Source: Crotalaria pallida
Lineage: Eukaryota; Streptophyta; Magnoliopsida; Fabales; Fabaceae
Length of the DNA: 64,000 nt
Direction: 5' to 3'
Assembly (NCBI GenBank): GCA_037953625.1
Contig: CM075655.1
Coordinates: 25,872,001-25,936,000 of the forward strand
This document shows, in pieces, positions 34,267-45,733 of this stretch. Made by a program: the position numbers and the translations under genes. Position 1 is the first letter of the stretch, and each line of letters starts with the position of its first letter. The notes beneath the pieces were generated by a model. The model had not been told where the DNA came from and ran no database searches. It saw only the letters and a program-made list of their open reading frames with translations.

Positions 34267-34543
34267 GAGTAATATGTCAGATTAGTCCCTGACTTTGTAA
34301 GCGTCGGTCAAGTTAGTCCTTGACTTTATCGAAATAGCAATTTAGTCCCTGAGATTTCATTTTAATTCACATACGTCCCTATCTTTATCCCATTTTAAAG
34401 CAAATACATCCCTGCGATAGTGACGGCAGAGACTAACTTGATCGATGTTCTCCTATCTCAGGGACTAAATTGCTATTTCGATAAAGTCAAGGACTAACTT
34501 GACCGACGCTGACAAAGTCAGGCACTAATCTGACATATTACTC
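34267..34543. mobile_element. Mutator-type MITE, 277 bp
   Basis: Terminal inverted repeats of about 87 bp, starting GAGTAATATGTCAGATTAG, match with very few mismatches. They are flanked by a perfect 10-bp direct repeat ATTTGTAAAC (34257-34266 / 34544-34553), in the 9-11 bp range of Mutator-like transposition. There is no coding capacity. It sits inside the solo LTR. Confidence 0.88.
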
Positions 34544-37280
34544 ATTTGTAAACCCTTAACTTGTTTTCCTTGATTACATTCATGTAATATAAGTAGGTCT
34601 AGGAAAATTTAATTTCAAGGAAATGAATTCATTTAATGGTTCCTAAAAAGGGTTTAAGTTGTTTAAAGAAAGAAAGATAAATATAAAAGTGCTTGGTTTA
34701 AATTCTTAGTTCAATGTGGTTCATGAATTTCTGCATGCCTAAGTGTTTCGTTTAGAAAATAATTAAGTGAATGAGTGTTTGAATTGTGATTGAATTAAAT
34801 GACTCCTTTGTGTTACTTGTTGTTGTGTGAGTATCTTGATGACTAGTAATTAAATTAGATGACTAATCTAACTACTTGTATGACTCAATCTCTTTAAGTG
34901 TTGTTATGGTTGTGTGCTAATTAATGTTTGAAAAATGTCTAAGTGTGTGATTGACTTTGAAATTTATTGGTTTTAAAACAATTTGGTTTGACTTGTTTAG
35001 AATTCTTGTGAAGGTTGTCCAGGATTGTGTTGCGATAAAGATTTGAGTTTTAAAAAAAATGTTAATTTTAAATTCTTTGATGCCCGGAATTATTTAAAAT
35101 TGTTTCTTAGCCCTAAAGGTGTATTCAAGTAATTTAAAGTAAAGTTTTCGAGTAATATTTGATTTAAGAAAAACCCGGATCGAAAACGGGGCATTTTTCG
35201 GTGTTTTCGAACATGTTTATAGTGCTGTCCAAAACGGACCAGCAACCAAACCAAATGATTTAAACCATTTTATTTGATGTCTTCAAATGGTTTTAAAATG
35301 TTTAAAGTGCTCAGGGAATATGGGCAGTGTTTTGATAAAACAAGAGTGTTCTATTTAATACAAGGATTGAGAGGTGTCTAAGTTTCGGAAAAAGATTTTC
35401 TTAGTACAAGTTAATAACATAAGTGTATTCCATTTAGTACGAGGAATAATCTTAAAGACAAGGGAATGGGGCAGCAGACAGCACAAAGGATACGCGGAGA
35501 CGGTACGCATTAAATAGCTGGACCTCAGGTGAGAGAGAAGCTATCCTAAGACATTGTGGTGTTTAGGTAATTTATTAGGACGTCCCACATCATCTCAAAG
35601 ATCGGGACCAAGTGGTTGGAGTCAGTAGTATAAGTGGCAATTGTTTGATTGTGTGGCCGCTTATATGAACGTGACAAAAACCACACTGTTGTCGTGTGAT
35701 GTTTGTGTGATTGATAGCATGCTTTTGTTTATTTATTTAATGATGTTTGATGGCTGTCAATTATAATGAGTAAAACGGTTGAGGGACGTCTGTTACGTCC
35801 TGAATAAGGAATGGCAGTGAAAGAATTAAGTTAAGAAAATAATGAGATTGAAAGAAAAGACATAATAAGGAAGAGAGAGAGTTGAGATTGGGGGAAAGAA
35901 TGAATAATAATGTTGAGAACGAGCCAGAGCTGGGGATTGTGATGTTGATTATGGGAATGAGATGTGAGGTGAGCGGAGCTGGGCTCCTTTTTGTTTTGGT
36001 TTTAGTCTGGGACTAGTGTTGAGTTGAGCTTGCTCCTCCACTAGCGCCTAGCAAAGTCGTAATTTTGGAAAGGTTTTGAAAAACAGTTTTAACAAGGTTT
36101 TGCAAAGAGTTTTCGAAAGGATTTTTGGAAAAGAGATTTTGTGGAGAGTGGTGAAAGGAAAATTTTAGAAAAGGATTTGTGAAAAGAAATTCTTTTGAAA
36201 ATGTTTTTGAAATGAAGTTTTTATTTGAAAAGGTTATGAAACGTGATTTCGAAAGAGGTTTATGGAAGGAAGTTTTTGAAAAGGTTTTCGAAAAGGAGAA
36301 TTTTTGAAACAAGACTTTTGGTAAAGTTTGGGAAAAGATATTTTTGCCAAAAATTTATGAAAAGGGATTTTGTAAGAGTCCAAGAAGTAAGATTTTTGAG
36401 AAAGTGGCGCGACAAGGTTTTGAGGAAATTTGTAGAAGTTTGTGATTTTGAGATTTTAAGAAAAAGTTTTGTGAGTTGAGATCTTGAGAAAGAGGATGAT
36501 GTGAGATTGTTGAGACAAGTTATGGAATGAGTTACAAGTGTGATGATGCGAACCCAACTCTGTGCTTTAATTAGAAAGGTTGTGCAAAGATAGCGATCGG
36601 GACTCACTGAAGGGATGTACGAAGGGTGAGCCGATCATTAGGTTAATTAAAAGAGTTAAAAGACTTTTAAAAGACATGAACATACGTGGTGAGGCATGAG
36701 AGTGCGAAGTAGTGGAGAGGAAGAAACGATAAGTATCTGCGGATACTTAGGATGAGATTGCATTAGGGGAGGACAATGACGGTGAAACATCAAGAAGTCT
36801 AGAGTATGTTTCTGGGCAGAACGAACTCCATAAGTGGCGCACTAACGTGGTGGGGACTGGGTCTAATGCCGTGGTAGGTTCTGCGGGCCCACTAGAAACA
36901 TACTGTCGCCCCCTAGATTGCAAATCGAGAACAGTGAGAGGGACTGGAGTGGGGAATTTGTTTGCCACTGCGAGGCAGTGTGCCATGATTATTGAATTGA
37001 TATTATTGAAGCTGAGTCCTCCTGGTCTGGGACCATTTGTGTTGACAGCTGTCGTGCCCGCACGGTAAAGGTCCTGTACTCCTGTTTGCTTCCGACTAGG
37101 TTGGGTGGATGAACGAGGAGATGTAGACGTGAGTGATAGCCGAGAACGAAATGAGCATTTTGATGAAATATGAAAGTTTTCCCTTAGAATATGAATTGAT
37201 ACAGAATGAAAAGGGAAGTACGGTTATAAGAAAGATAGGAGTGAGAGACAGCAAGAGAGTCCATAAGAATTAAAGATAAG

Positions 37281-37514
37281 TTGAAACTGGGAATGAGAAC
37301 GATAATAATAATATTGATGATAAAACTTGATTGTTGTGTGCTTGTGTGTTGTATTGTATGTTTGCGTAGTCCTATTATGTTGCCTATCGTAATCCCACAC
37401 CGTCGACGATGCGTCGTTCGGATCGCTTACTCTCTCCTGTTCGTTGGCATATCGGTGCTCCTGATATCTCAACGGGCAGACGGAGCATCACGTGGAGTTC
37501 ATCACTTTAGATGA
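37281..37514 (+). other. Small conserved open frame in the LARD LTR
   Basis: The 77 codons include the segment PIVIPHRRRCVVRIAYSLL and a hydrophobic stretch, then SQRADGA. Corresponding frames on the sense strand of the two E LTRs (minus strand, 53584-53796 and 59030-59242) keep the same core. Conservation may be of nucleotides rather than protein, and there is no independent evidence of translation. Confidence 0.3.
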
Positions 37515-38003
37515 GTTGGAGCTGGAGCTTAGCGTCAAAAGGAAAGTAATGATAAAAGTGACTTCACTTTCGGGGATGAAGAAAAGGCGCAAGAAGAAAG
37601 GGAAGCTTCATCCGGTTGTCTTCATCCGAGTAACGTAGCGGAAGCGATAGTAGTAAATTGAGTTTATGATTTGTGTTTTGAGTCAAGGATTACCAAGCAA
37701 TGTGCCATTGATGTAATACAGCTAAATTTGAGTTATGTTTTGTAAAGTGCTTTATTTTCGAAGAGAGGTCAAGGTAACTTTTGGTACCCGTTATGAGTTT
37801 TAATGTTATTGAAACTAAATTATTTTATGAAGAGGAAATTTTTATGAAATGGATTGTTTTAGTGACAACTCGGTTTTCAACAAAAGGACTTTTAAATACA
37901 TCAAGACACTTCAACAATGTTTTGAAAAAAAAATTGGCCTCATTTTTGCAACTTCAGTAAATAAAAGTCAATTATTTTGGTTTACGAAAATTGGGCTGTT
38001 ACA

Positions 38004-41000
38004 GATGTAACTCCCTCATTTTATCTTCCATTTCCCAAGTTGCCTCTTCTACATTATTCCGGTGCCATATAACCTTTACCAGAGATATATCCTTGCCCCT
38101 TAGCCTCTTTGTTTGTCGATCATCAATTCGGATAGGCTGGACTTCAAAAGTGAGGTTGTCCTTCAAAGGTAATTCATCTGGAGCTATCACATGGGAAGGA
38201 TCATAAACATACTTCCGAAGTTGGGAGACATGGAAAACATTATGCAATCTAGACAAATGTGGAGGTAGAGCAATTCTGTATGCCACGGGTCCGATTCTTT
38301 CTAGGATCTGGTAAGGTCCAATGAACCTCGGTGTCAACTTTTTGCATTTCAATGCTCTACCGATCCCTTTAGTAGGAAACACCCTTAGAAAGACATGATC
38401 CCCAGCATCAAATTCTAGAGGCCTCTTTCGGCTGTCTGCATAGCTTTTCTGACGATCCTGGGAAGCTTTCATTTTATCTCTGATCATGGTAATTTTCTCT
38501 GTAGTTTCCCGCACAACATCTAGACCAGTCAATAGATTCTCACCAATTTGAAACCAACACAAAGGAGTCTGACACTTCCTGCCGTAAAGTGCCTCGAATG
38601 GTGCCATGCCAATACTGGAATGGAAGCTGTTATTATAGGTGAATTCAATTAATGGCAAGAGTTGCTCCCAGCTACCAGATTGCTCTAGTACACAAGTCCT
38701 CAACAAATCTTCTAAGGATTGAATGGTGCGTTCAGATTGCCCGTCAGTCTGAGGGTGGTAAGCTGTACTGAAGCTCAATTTAGAACCCAAGGATTTCTGA
38801 AGGCTCTGCCAGAATTCAGATAAAAACCTAGGATCACGATCAGATACTATGCTTGCGGGAATACCATGTAATTTTACTATATCCCGAATATACAACTCTG
38901 TCAGTTTCTCCATTTTGTACTTCATGTTCATCGGAATAAAGTGTGAGCATTTCGTCAATCTGTCAACAACAACCTAAATGGCATCACAACCAGCTCTAGT
39001 TCTCGGTAACCCAGACACGAAGTCCATAGCAATACTGTCCTACTTCCATTCAGGGATGTCGAGAGAACGCAAAGGGCCACCGGGTTTCTGATGCTCAATT
39101 TTTGCTTTCTGACACACCAAGCAATGAGAAACATAATCTGCCACATCTGTTTTCAACATGGGCCACCAGAATAGCTTCTTCAAATCCTGGTACATTTTTG
39201 TGGTACCCGGATGAAGACTTAGTTTGGTTTTATGAGCCTCTTCAAGAATAGTCCTCCTAACTTCAAAATCCAGCGGGACACAAATCCTTTTTATGAACCT
39301 GATAATCCCATATGAACCTTTTGTGAAGTCAGGGTCTGCATCATTAGCCACTCTTAACAACTGCTGCTGGAGTTCCTCATCATCCGCCTGTCTCTCCTTA
39401 ATCAAGTCAATAAATTCATTTGTAACTTGTAACATTTCAAGAACAATGCTTTTCTCCTGTCTTTTCATCCCAAGATTGAGGTTACTAAATTCTTCCATCA
39501 ATTGCATTTCTTTCACCATTAAGCTACTGACATGCAGGGTCTTTCTACTCAAAGCATCAGCCACAATATTGGCCTTGCCGGGATGGTATTGAAGTTGAAA
39601 ATCATAGTCCTTCAAAAACTCCATCCATCGTCTCTGACGCATATTGAGTTCTTTCTGATCAAAGAGATATTTGAGGCTCTTGTGATCACTAAAGATCTCA
39701 AAAGTAGTGCCATAAAGATAGTGCCTCCAGATCTTAAGAGCAAAGACCACTGCTGCAAGTTCTAAGTCATGTGTGGGGTAGTTTTGTTCATGTGGTCTGA
39801 GCTGCCTAGATGCATAAGCAACAACCTTACCCTGCTGCATTAGTACACAACCCAACCCCTACTTAGAAGCATCACAGTATACTTGAAATGGCTGAGTCGG
39901 ATCGAGTAGGATTAAGACTGGAGAGCTAGTCAACCTTTCTTTCAATTTCTGAAAACTCTGCTCACATTGAAGTGACCACTCGTAAGGCACATCTTTCCGA
40001 GTAAGTGTAGTTAAAGGAAGAGCTATCTTGGAGAATCCTTCTATGAATCTCCGGTAATATCCTGCTAAGCCAAGGAAACTCCTCACTCCAGTTACCGTTT
40101 TGGGTCTGTCCCACTTTAACACGGCGTCCACCTTAGATGGATCAACGGCAACCCCATGCTTAGAAATTACATGGCCTAAGAAGTGAACTTCCTCAAGCCA
40201 AAAACTGCACTTTTCAAATTTGGCATAGAGTTGTTTCTCTTTCAGAATCTGTAGCACGATCTTCAAATGTTTCTCGTGTTCGCTTGAACTCTTTGAAAAA
40301 ATCAAGATATCATCAATGAACACTATCACAAAAGAGTCTAAGTAAGGCCGAAAGATCCTGTTCATATAGTCCATGAACACTGCAGGTGCATTAGTCAAAC
40401 CAAAAGGCATTACTACATGTTCAAAATGCCCATAGCGAGTCCGGAATGCGGTTTTTGGAATATCTTCCTCTTTGATGCGAATTTGATGGTACCCTGAACG
40501 GAGATCAATCTTGGAGAAGATGGCAGCTCCTCTTAGTTTATCTATTAAATCATCAATGCGAGGAAGGGGATATTTATTTTTCACTGTAACCGCATTGAGG
40601 CGTCGGTAATCAGTACACATCCGGAGACTTCCATCCTTCTTCTTGACAAATAGAATAGGAGCACCCCAGGGTGACACACTAGGCCGAATAAATTTCTTAG
40701 CCAAGAGCTCCTCTAGTTGCTTCTTTAATTCTGCAAGTTCTGGAGTGGCCATTCGATATGGAGGAATAGAGATTGGTCCCGCACCGGGAACTAGATCAAT
40801 ATTGAATTCAACCTCTCTATGAGATGGTAGTCCAGGGATATCGTCAAGAAAGACTTCTGGGAAATCTTTGACTACCGGAATCTTGCTAATACTCACTGCC
40901 TCATCAATTTCCATGGCAGCAAGAGATGGAGAATTAAAGATTACAGATTTCTTCTTACAATCGATCAAGACATGATGGCGTGCCATCCAATCCATGCCGA

Positions 41001-41255
41001 GAATAATATCTAGCTTCGTCAAAGGGAGACAGATAAGATTGACAATAAAGTCCCGTCCTAAGACTCGAAGAGAGTAATTTAAGCATATCTGGGATGTGAT
41101 AACAGGAGTTTCGACAAGAGTAGCCACAGATAATGCGAAAGGAATCTCTACAGATGTTAATCCCAGTTTCTTCATGCACGCATGAGAGATAAAAGAATGG
41201 GAAGCACCTCAATCAAAGAGGATGCCACAAGATTTATCATTAACAAGACAAGTAC
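38004..41255 (-). pseudogene. Pol of element B: PR-RT-RNaseH-INT-chromodomain
   Basis: The minus-strand frame is colinear and intact in frame but has four stops: 41209-41211 (TGA), 39859-39861 (TAG), 39040-39042 (TAG) and 38974-38976 (TAG). Order: protease (FD-stop-GASHSF, then LDIILGMDWM); RT with RMCTDYRRLNAVT, MPFGLTNAP and the catalytic FIDDI near 40310; RNase H starting at VYCDASK; integrase with HHCC finger, then D, D and E residues (AMDF, SDRDPRF, GQSERT) all still encoded. A C-terminal chromodomain (VIWHRNNVEEATWEME) defines the chromovirus. The last codons were cut off by the solo LTR and continue at 31703-31765. Confidence 0.92.
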
Positions 41256-41328
41256 CTGAAATGAAAGGAATGGAAATGGCACAATGTAAAGCAATTATTA
41301 CTTGTAATAATTCTAATGTAATGATTAC
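41256..41328 (-). other. Probable spliceosomal intron between gag and protease of element B (73 nt)
   Basis: On the minus strand the gag frame runs to a point where GTAATCATT begins, and resumes in the protease frame after CCTTTCATTTCAG. The 73 nt are AU-rich, with a pyrimidine tract before AG, and their length is not a multiple of three. Removing them fuses the two frames exactly within one Gly codon (LIR-G-TCLVNDK). Without splicing, gag reads into a short unrelated tail and stops at 41240. Element F has no such insert at the same place. Confidence 0.7.
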
Positions 41329-42406
41329 CTCTAATGAGTTCGTCAGATAGGTCCACCTCTTCGCCATCCATAGTGTAAACCTTGCCTTTTTGTATGGGTT
41401 GTCCTCCACCAGCACGTTGCCCCTGAGTTCCATTACCATCCTTCTTGATAGTTCTTTTAGGGCACTGAGAGGCAAAATGTCCAGGCTGTCCACATGAGTA
41501 ACATAAACCCTCCCTCTTTGGTTGGTCCTGAAACCAACACGGCCCACGATGAAACTTCCTGCAACTAGGACATGGGGGAATAGGGTTAGAAGAAACAGCG
41601 CCTGGCCCAGCAGGTCGAGGAGGTGCCTTGGTAGTAGGATAGGGGCCTGATCTCTGAGCGGGAGCTTTTCCTCGGACCTGACCACTAATCCTTTGAGCCA
41701 ACCTACTACGATCTTCTGCTGCTTTTTGTTTGAGACCCTTTTCATAAGTACTGGTCATATTAACCAGTTGAGAGAGATTGGAGATATTCTGATATTCAAA
41801 TGCAAGCTTGATTTCAGTGCCCAGGCCAGACTCAAATTTAATACATTTGGTGCGCTCATCGGCGTCATGATAGCTACCCGAATATCGGATCAGATCCTCA
41901 AAATGGGCTGCATATTCTCTCACGCTCATGTTCTTCTGCATCAATCTAAGAAAGGCCAGTTCTTTTTCTCTTCTAACATCCTCCGGAAAGTATTTGTTAA
42001 GGAAGTGGTCCCTGAAAAGATCCCAAGTGATTTCCTGGTGAGCTACCTCATATCCCCTCCTTTGTTGTTCCCACCAAAGCTCGGCATCACAAGATAACAC
42101 GTACTCAACTAGGCGAACTCGGTGATCCGCTGGTGGTTGAAAAGAGCGCAAGATCTTCTCAATTTCCTGTAGCCACTTTTGAGCCTCATCGGGGTGGTAA
42201 CCCCCTTCAAACTTTGGCGGATCATTCTTTCGAAACCGCGAAAGCCAATCGATACCAGCAGGAACTGGAGGAAAATGCTAATTAACAACTGCGGCAGCCG
42301 CTGCAGCTGCAGCTGCTGCAACCACTCCCGCCTGGTTCTGGTTTTGTTGAATCAGATTCTCCAAGATTTGAGCAATGCGATCGTTATCGGCCCGTCGACC
42401 TGCCAT
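41329..42406 (-). pseudogene. Gag of element B (Tekay chromovirus)
   Basis: It starts at an ATG at 42404-42406 (MAGRRADNDR) with a long Ala run near residue 30. An in-frame TAG (42278-42280) falls at about codon 43. The frame then continues without further stops through the gag core (FRKNDPPKFEGG, FLNKYFPEDVRREKELAFL) to a CCHC knuckle CYSCGQPGHFASQC and the splice donor at 41328. If unspliced, the frame ends at 41240. Gag would form the particle. The early stop is probably a CAG-to-TAG change. Confidence 0.85.
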
Positions 42407-42592
42407 AGTACCAACCTGGAGAGAAAATAAGTTAAAGTACTAATAGATAATAGGTTAGAGAAATAATTAAGTCTACACTTTACTTAGGTAGGCATACTAT
42501 ACAATTAATATTAACTTAACTCTATTTTTTGGTTATTCTCTTGGCGAGCTAACCATGGGAGTAAATCATACTCCGAGGCCGAGGACAAAAAC
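42407..42592 (-). other. Short leader of element B
   Basis: This is the sequence between PBS and gag start. No gene or clear signal was seen. Confidence 0.5.
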
Positions 42593-42604
42593 ACTCTGAT
42601 ACCA
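42593..42604 (-). promoter_or_regulatory. Primer binding site of element B
   Basis: The minus strand reads TGGTATCAGAGT, a tRNA-Met-type PBS, four bases from the 5' LTR. Confidence 0.88.
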
Positions 42605-42608
42605 TAAA

Positions 42609-44986
42609 TGTAACACCCTACTTTTATAAAATATTTATTTAGAAAATAATAATAATTTGAATAGTTCATACTTAAATTGGAATTTAGGGCCCAAAATTAT
42701 TTTTTTTAAAAACTTGTGACTATTTATGATTTTCCAAAACTTGATAATTATTTTCCTAGAAAATCGGACAGAGTCTCCTCTGTTTTTCCGACTTTCCCAA
42801 AATTTAATTTTTACCTGTTAGCTGTCAAAATCAATTATAACAAAACAACATACAGAAATGAACATCATACGCCTCTTATGGGCCATCCAGAGTGGGACTT
42901 AGAGTGTCGTCACCACTTCATCATAGTATCAACATCATGAACAGAGTATCAACAGCAGAAATATAAGTAACATGCTAGTAATCAAAATAAAACTCTAATC
43001 CCATCCCAAGGGTAGACAGATCCCGGGCCACCCCAACCTGAATATGTACAACAAAAAAAATATCATACAAGCCTCAACATCATATCATACAAGAGACTCA
43101 AAATAAACGGGCCCGGAATCCCATAGACACTAACGACACTATCACACTCCCTCGGCGAGAGTGGGGTCCTGCTCAGCCTCCAGCCCAGTATGCTCATGCT
43201 CAGAACCTGAAATGTTTGTAAGGGTGAGTGCTGCTCTAACTGATAATGCATAAAACATATCGAGTCAAACACAATTAAATTCAAGTAATCACATAAATGC
43301 AAATATACATGTATGGTCACACTCTACGCTACAAGCACATACATCTCCAATAATCTTATCTCATTTTCATGAACCTAGTCTATTTTCCCAACTTCCATTT
43401 TCTTGTCTCTTTTCATCTTTATTTTCTTATTCGATTCTTTCCTTTCTCTTTTTCTTTTCTATTCGGTATTGTGCACATCCTTCCACTGCGTTCCCCAAGA
43501 CCAGGGATACGTCTTACCGATGCGCCAACTCGCTGGTTGGTCGTCTTACTCAATCCATGTGCACGGTCGGCTCGCGACTTACTGCAGGTGTTGCGCACCC
43601 GGCTTATAGCACCCCACCGCACGTCTTCTAGGACCAGTACTCGCATACCCGGGGTATTTAATCATTTTCTCTTTTCTTTCATTGTTTTTTTATTATTTAT
43701 TTACTTCACTCTCTCCTTTGTCTCATAACTCTTAGTTCCATTTCATTCCTTCTTAGTGTCTAAGTCTCACTCTCTCCCCCTTTATTCAACTCATTCTTAG
43801 TGTCTCTAACCACTAACCCCAATTCATACATAACATTGCAATTTATATAAAATACATAATTCAAATAAACATCATTTAAATTAATGAAAGAAACCTTCAA
43901 TTTATGCAATTAAAACATTTACTAAAGTAAAATTCTAAACCCCTTATGTTTTCTAACTCCTAATCTCACCCTTATTCCTAATTTCTCCTAATCACACATA
44001 ACAAGTAATTCTCAACATGATCACACACTACCAGTTATACACCCACCGTACGACAAACACACCCCTTACCTTGAGGATGGAAAAGATAGAGAAAACCTTA
44101 GTTGGGTTTTGAACCCTAGAGCCAGGAGGTATGTCGAATAAGTTTAATCAAAGTCCGGAAGATAGGGGAATAAGCAGGAATCCACCGCAATAGAAAATAA
44201 TAGGAGTCTTGGGGTGATCCTTGCTTGCTCCTAGAGATATGTGAGTGATCAAGGAAAAGGTGTCGTAGCTTCTAAACATGAATGAATCAAGAGGATGATG
44301 ATGAGTATGGTGATAATCATTCTAAAATCCCATAGAGAAAGGAAGAAGAGAGCCTTGATCACTTACCTACACTCTTGGAAATATGGGATGATCACGAGTA
44401 AGGATTGATGCTTAAGAAAAAGAGAGGTGCGACTGCCACCCCATGAGAAAAGAGGACTATGCTTGAATCTTGATGTTCTTGGTGTATCAGAGAAAGTGAA
44501 GCTTAAGGATTGAATGGGAGCTGCTACATATCCATCACACCAAGACTTAGCCCTCTTAGCTTTTAGCTCCCACGAAGAAGACAAGATATGGGGGAAACTA
44601 ATTGAGTCTTAATGAGTAAGGAAATAAAAGTAAAGTTTATAGAGGTGTTTGGGGCACAAAAACCCTTTTTTTTCTTGCCGTAAGGCCTTCTATGGCCACA
44701 ACTACTTTCCACTTCTTTCCTTAATTCTACTTCTTCTGCAGGTCTTCACGTGGTGGCCTTTTGGCCACTACTTTCTATTTTTTTTTACTTTGGTTTATGT
44801 GTAGAGTATTATACTATTGTTATTATTATTATTATTATTTTATGTTTTATACTTATTTTGACTAGAGAACATATTTCAATTATAATGATGAAATCAAAAT
44901 TTAATTACGACAATCAAATATTAAAAACATCATATTAAATCATTTAATTATTTTACTACAGGTGTTAGGAATAGCGGGATGTTACA
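42609..44986 (-). repeat. 5' LTR of element B (2378 bp)
   Basis: It starts TGTAACACCC and ends GTTACA. It is nearly identical to the 3' LTR except for the single copy of the roughly 190-bp unit and the uninterrupted atacgtcttaccgatgcgcc site at about 43507. It includes a (TAT)n microsatellite near 44820. Confidence 0.93.
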
Positions 44987-44991
44987 GCCTC

Positions 44992-45733
44992 CCCTCCTGA
45001 ACAACCATTTAGGCGTCGAAGACTGGATAAGGGGAAAGCTGTGGTCGGTGAGGGTTCTAGGATAGAACCTGTTGTGGAAGAGAAGGAAGAATAATATGCC
45101 ATTGGCTCGATTTGAGATCGAAAATTGGATGAGAAGTTTCCAAATTTCGTATGCACCGAGCAGGACCATGCTAAGTTTTCCGGAATGTCAGCCTCTGAGT
45201 GGGGACAACATATGAATGCTCTGACTAAATTTCTTTTACGAGGGGCGTGCATAACTCACTTTCTATTTCAGCATCAAGATGATGTGTTTGCTGGTATTAA
45301 CAATGAACAGAAAGAAGCTAGGGGCCTTTCAGTTGCTAAGGAAGCTAGTTTGTCTGATGAGCTGCTCCGAGTTCGATCTGAGCTCGAAAACCTTCGTGCG
45401 GATCATGGTGAGATAGTAAAAGAAAGAGATAATTTGAAAGAATCTGAAAGTACTGCCCGCACGGAGAGTGAACAATCAAAGAAAGCTCTGGAAAAAGCTC
45501 GGTAGCAGAATGCTCAATTAACTGAAAATGTGCGGAGGCTGACTGCTGAAGTGAATTTAAGGATAACTGGCGCTCATCCTTTCCATGCCGTCCAAGAGGG
45601 GAAGATGATTGATTTGAGCGATAAGTCCGAGGTGGATCTCGGAGCTGACGACCTGCCCAATCCACTTGTTGATATTGTGGAAGAGCCTCCCTTTGACGAT
45701 TCCTCTGTGAACCTATCAGATATCGAGGTGTAA
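44992..45733 (+). pseudogene. Antisense additional ORF of element A, 3' part (coiled coil)
   Basis: Continuation of the ORF interrupted by element B. A basic, nuclear-signal-like PFRRRRLDKGKAVV lies near 45010-45050, followed by a degenerate link. From about 45125 an open frame gives a charged heptad-rich region (SDELLRVRSELENLRADH, KERDNLKESES) typical of a coiled coil. TAG at 45503-45505 interrupts, and the same frame then runs on to an acidic C-terminus ending at 45733. A domain followed by a long coiled coil is the usual layout of PF04195-type ORFs. The transcript would converge on the pol transcript of A. Confidence 0.7.

Larger units (their letters stand above)
31766..38003 (+). repeat. 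Solo LTR (6.2 kb) of the E-type LARD family, inserted in B pol
   Basis: It starts TGTAACACCCCGC, ends GGGCTGTTACA and is flanked by a perfect TSD GATGT (31761-31765 / 38004-38008). It matches the LTRs of element E in reverse orientation, including a conserved GC-rich block at about 36740-37510. At 6238 bp it is unusually long, partly because of a MITE at 34267-34543. No internal region is present, so an element was reduced to one LTR by LTR-LTR recombination. A small frame at 37281-37514 is shared with both E LTRs. Confidence 0.88.
21147..44986 (-). mobile_element. Element B: Tekay chromovirus (Ty3/gypsy), complete but degenerate
   Basis: It is bounded by LTRs starting TGTAACACCC and ending GTTACA, with a perfect TSD GCCTC (21142-21146 / 44987-44991). 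On the minus strand: 5' LTR 42609-44986, PBS, gag, a probable intron, then PR-RT-RNaseH-INT-chromodomain, PPT and 3' LTR 21147-31702. It contains element C in the 3' LTR and a solo LTR at the end of pol. Five in-frame stops prevent translation of the polyprotein. Without the nested insertions it would be about 9.6 kb. Confidence 0.92.
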
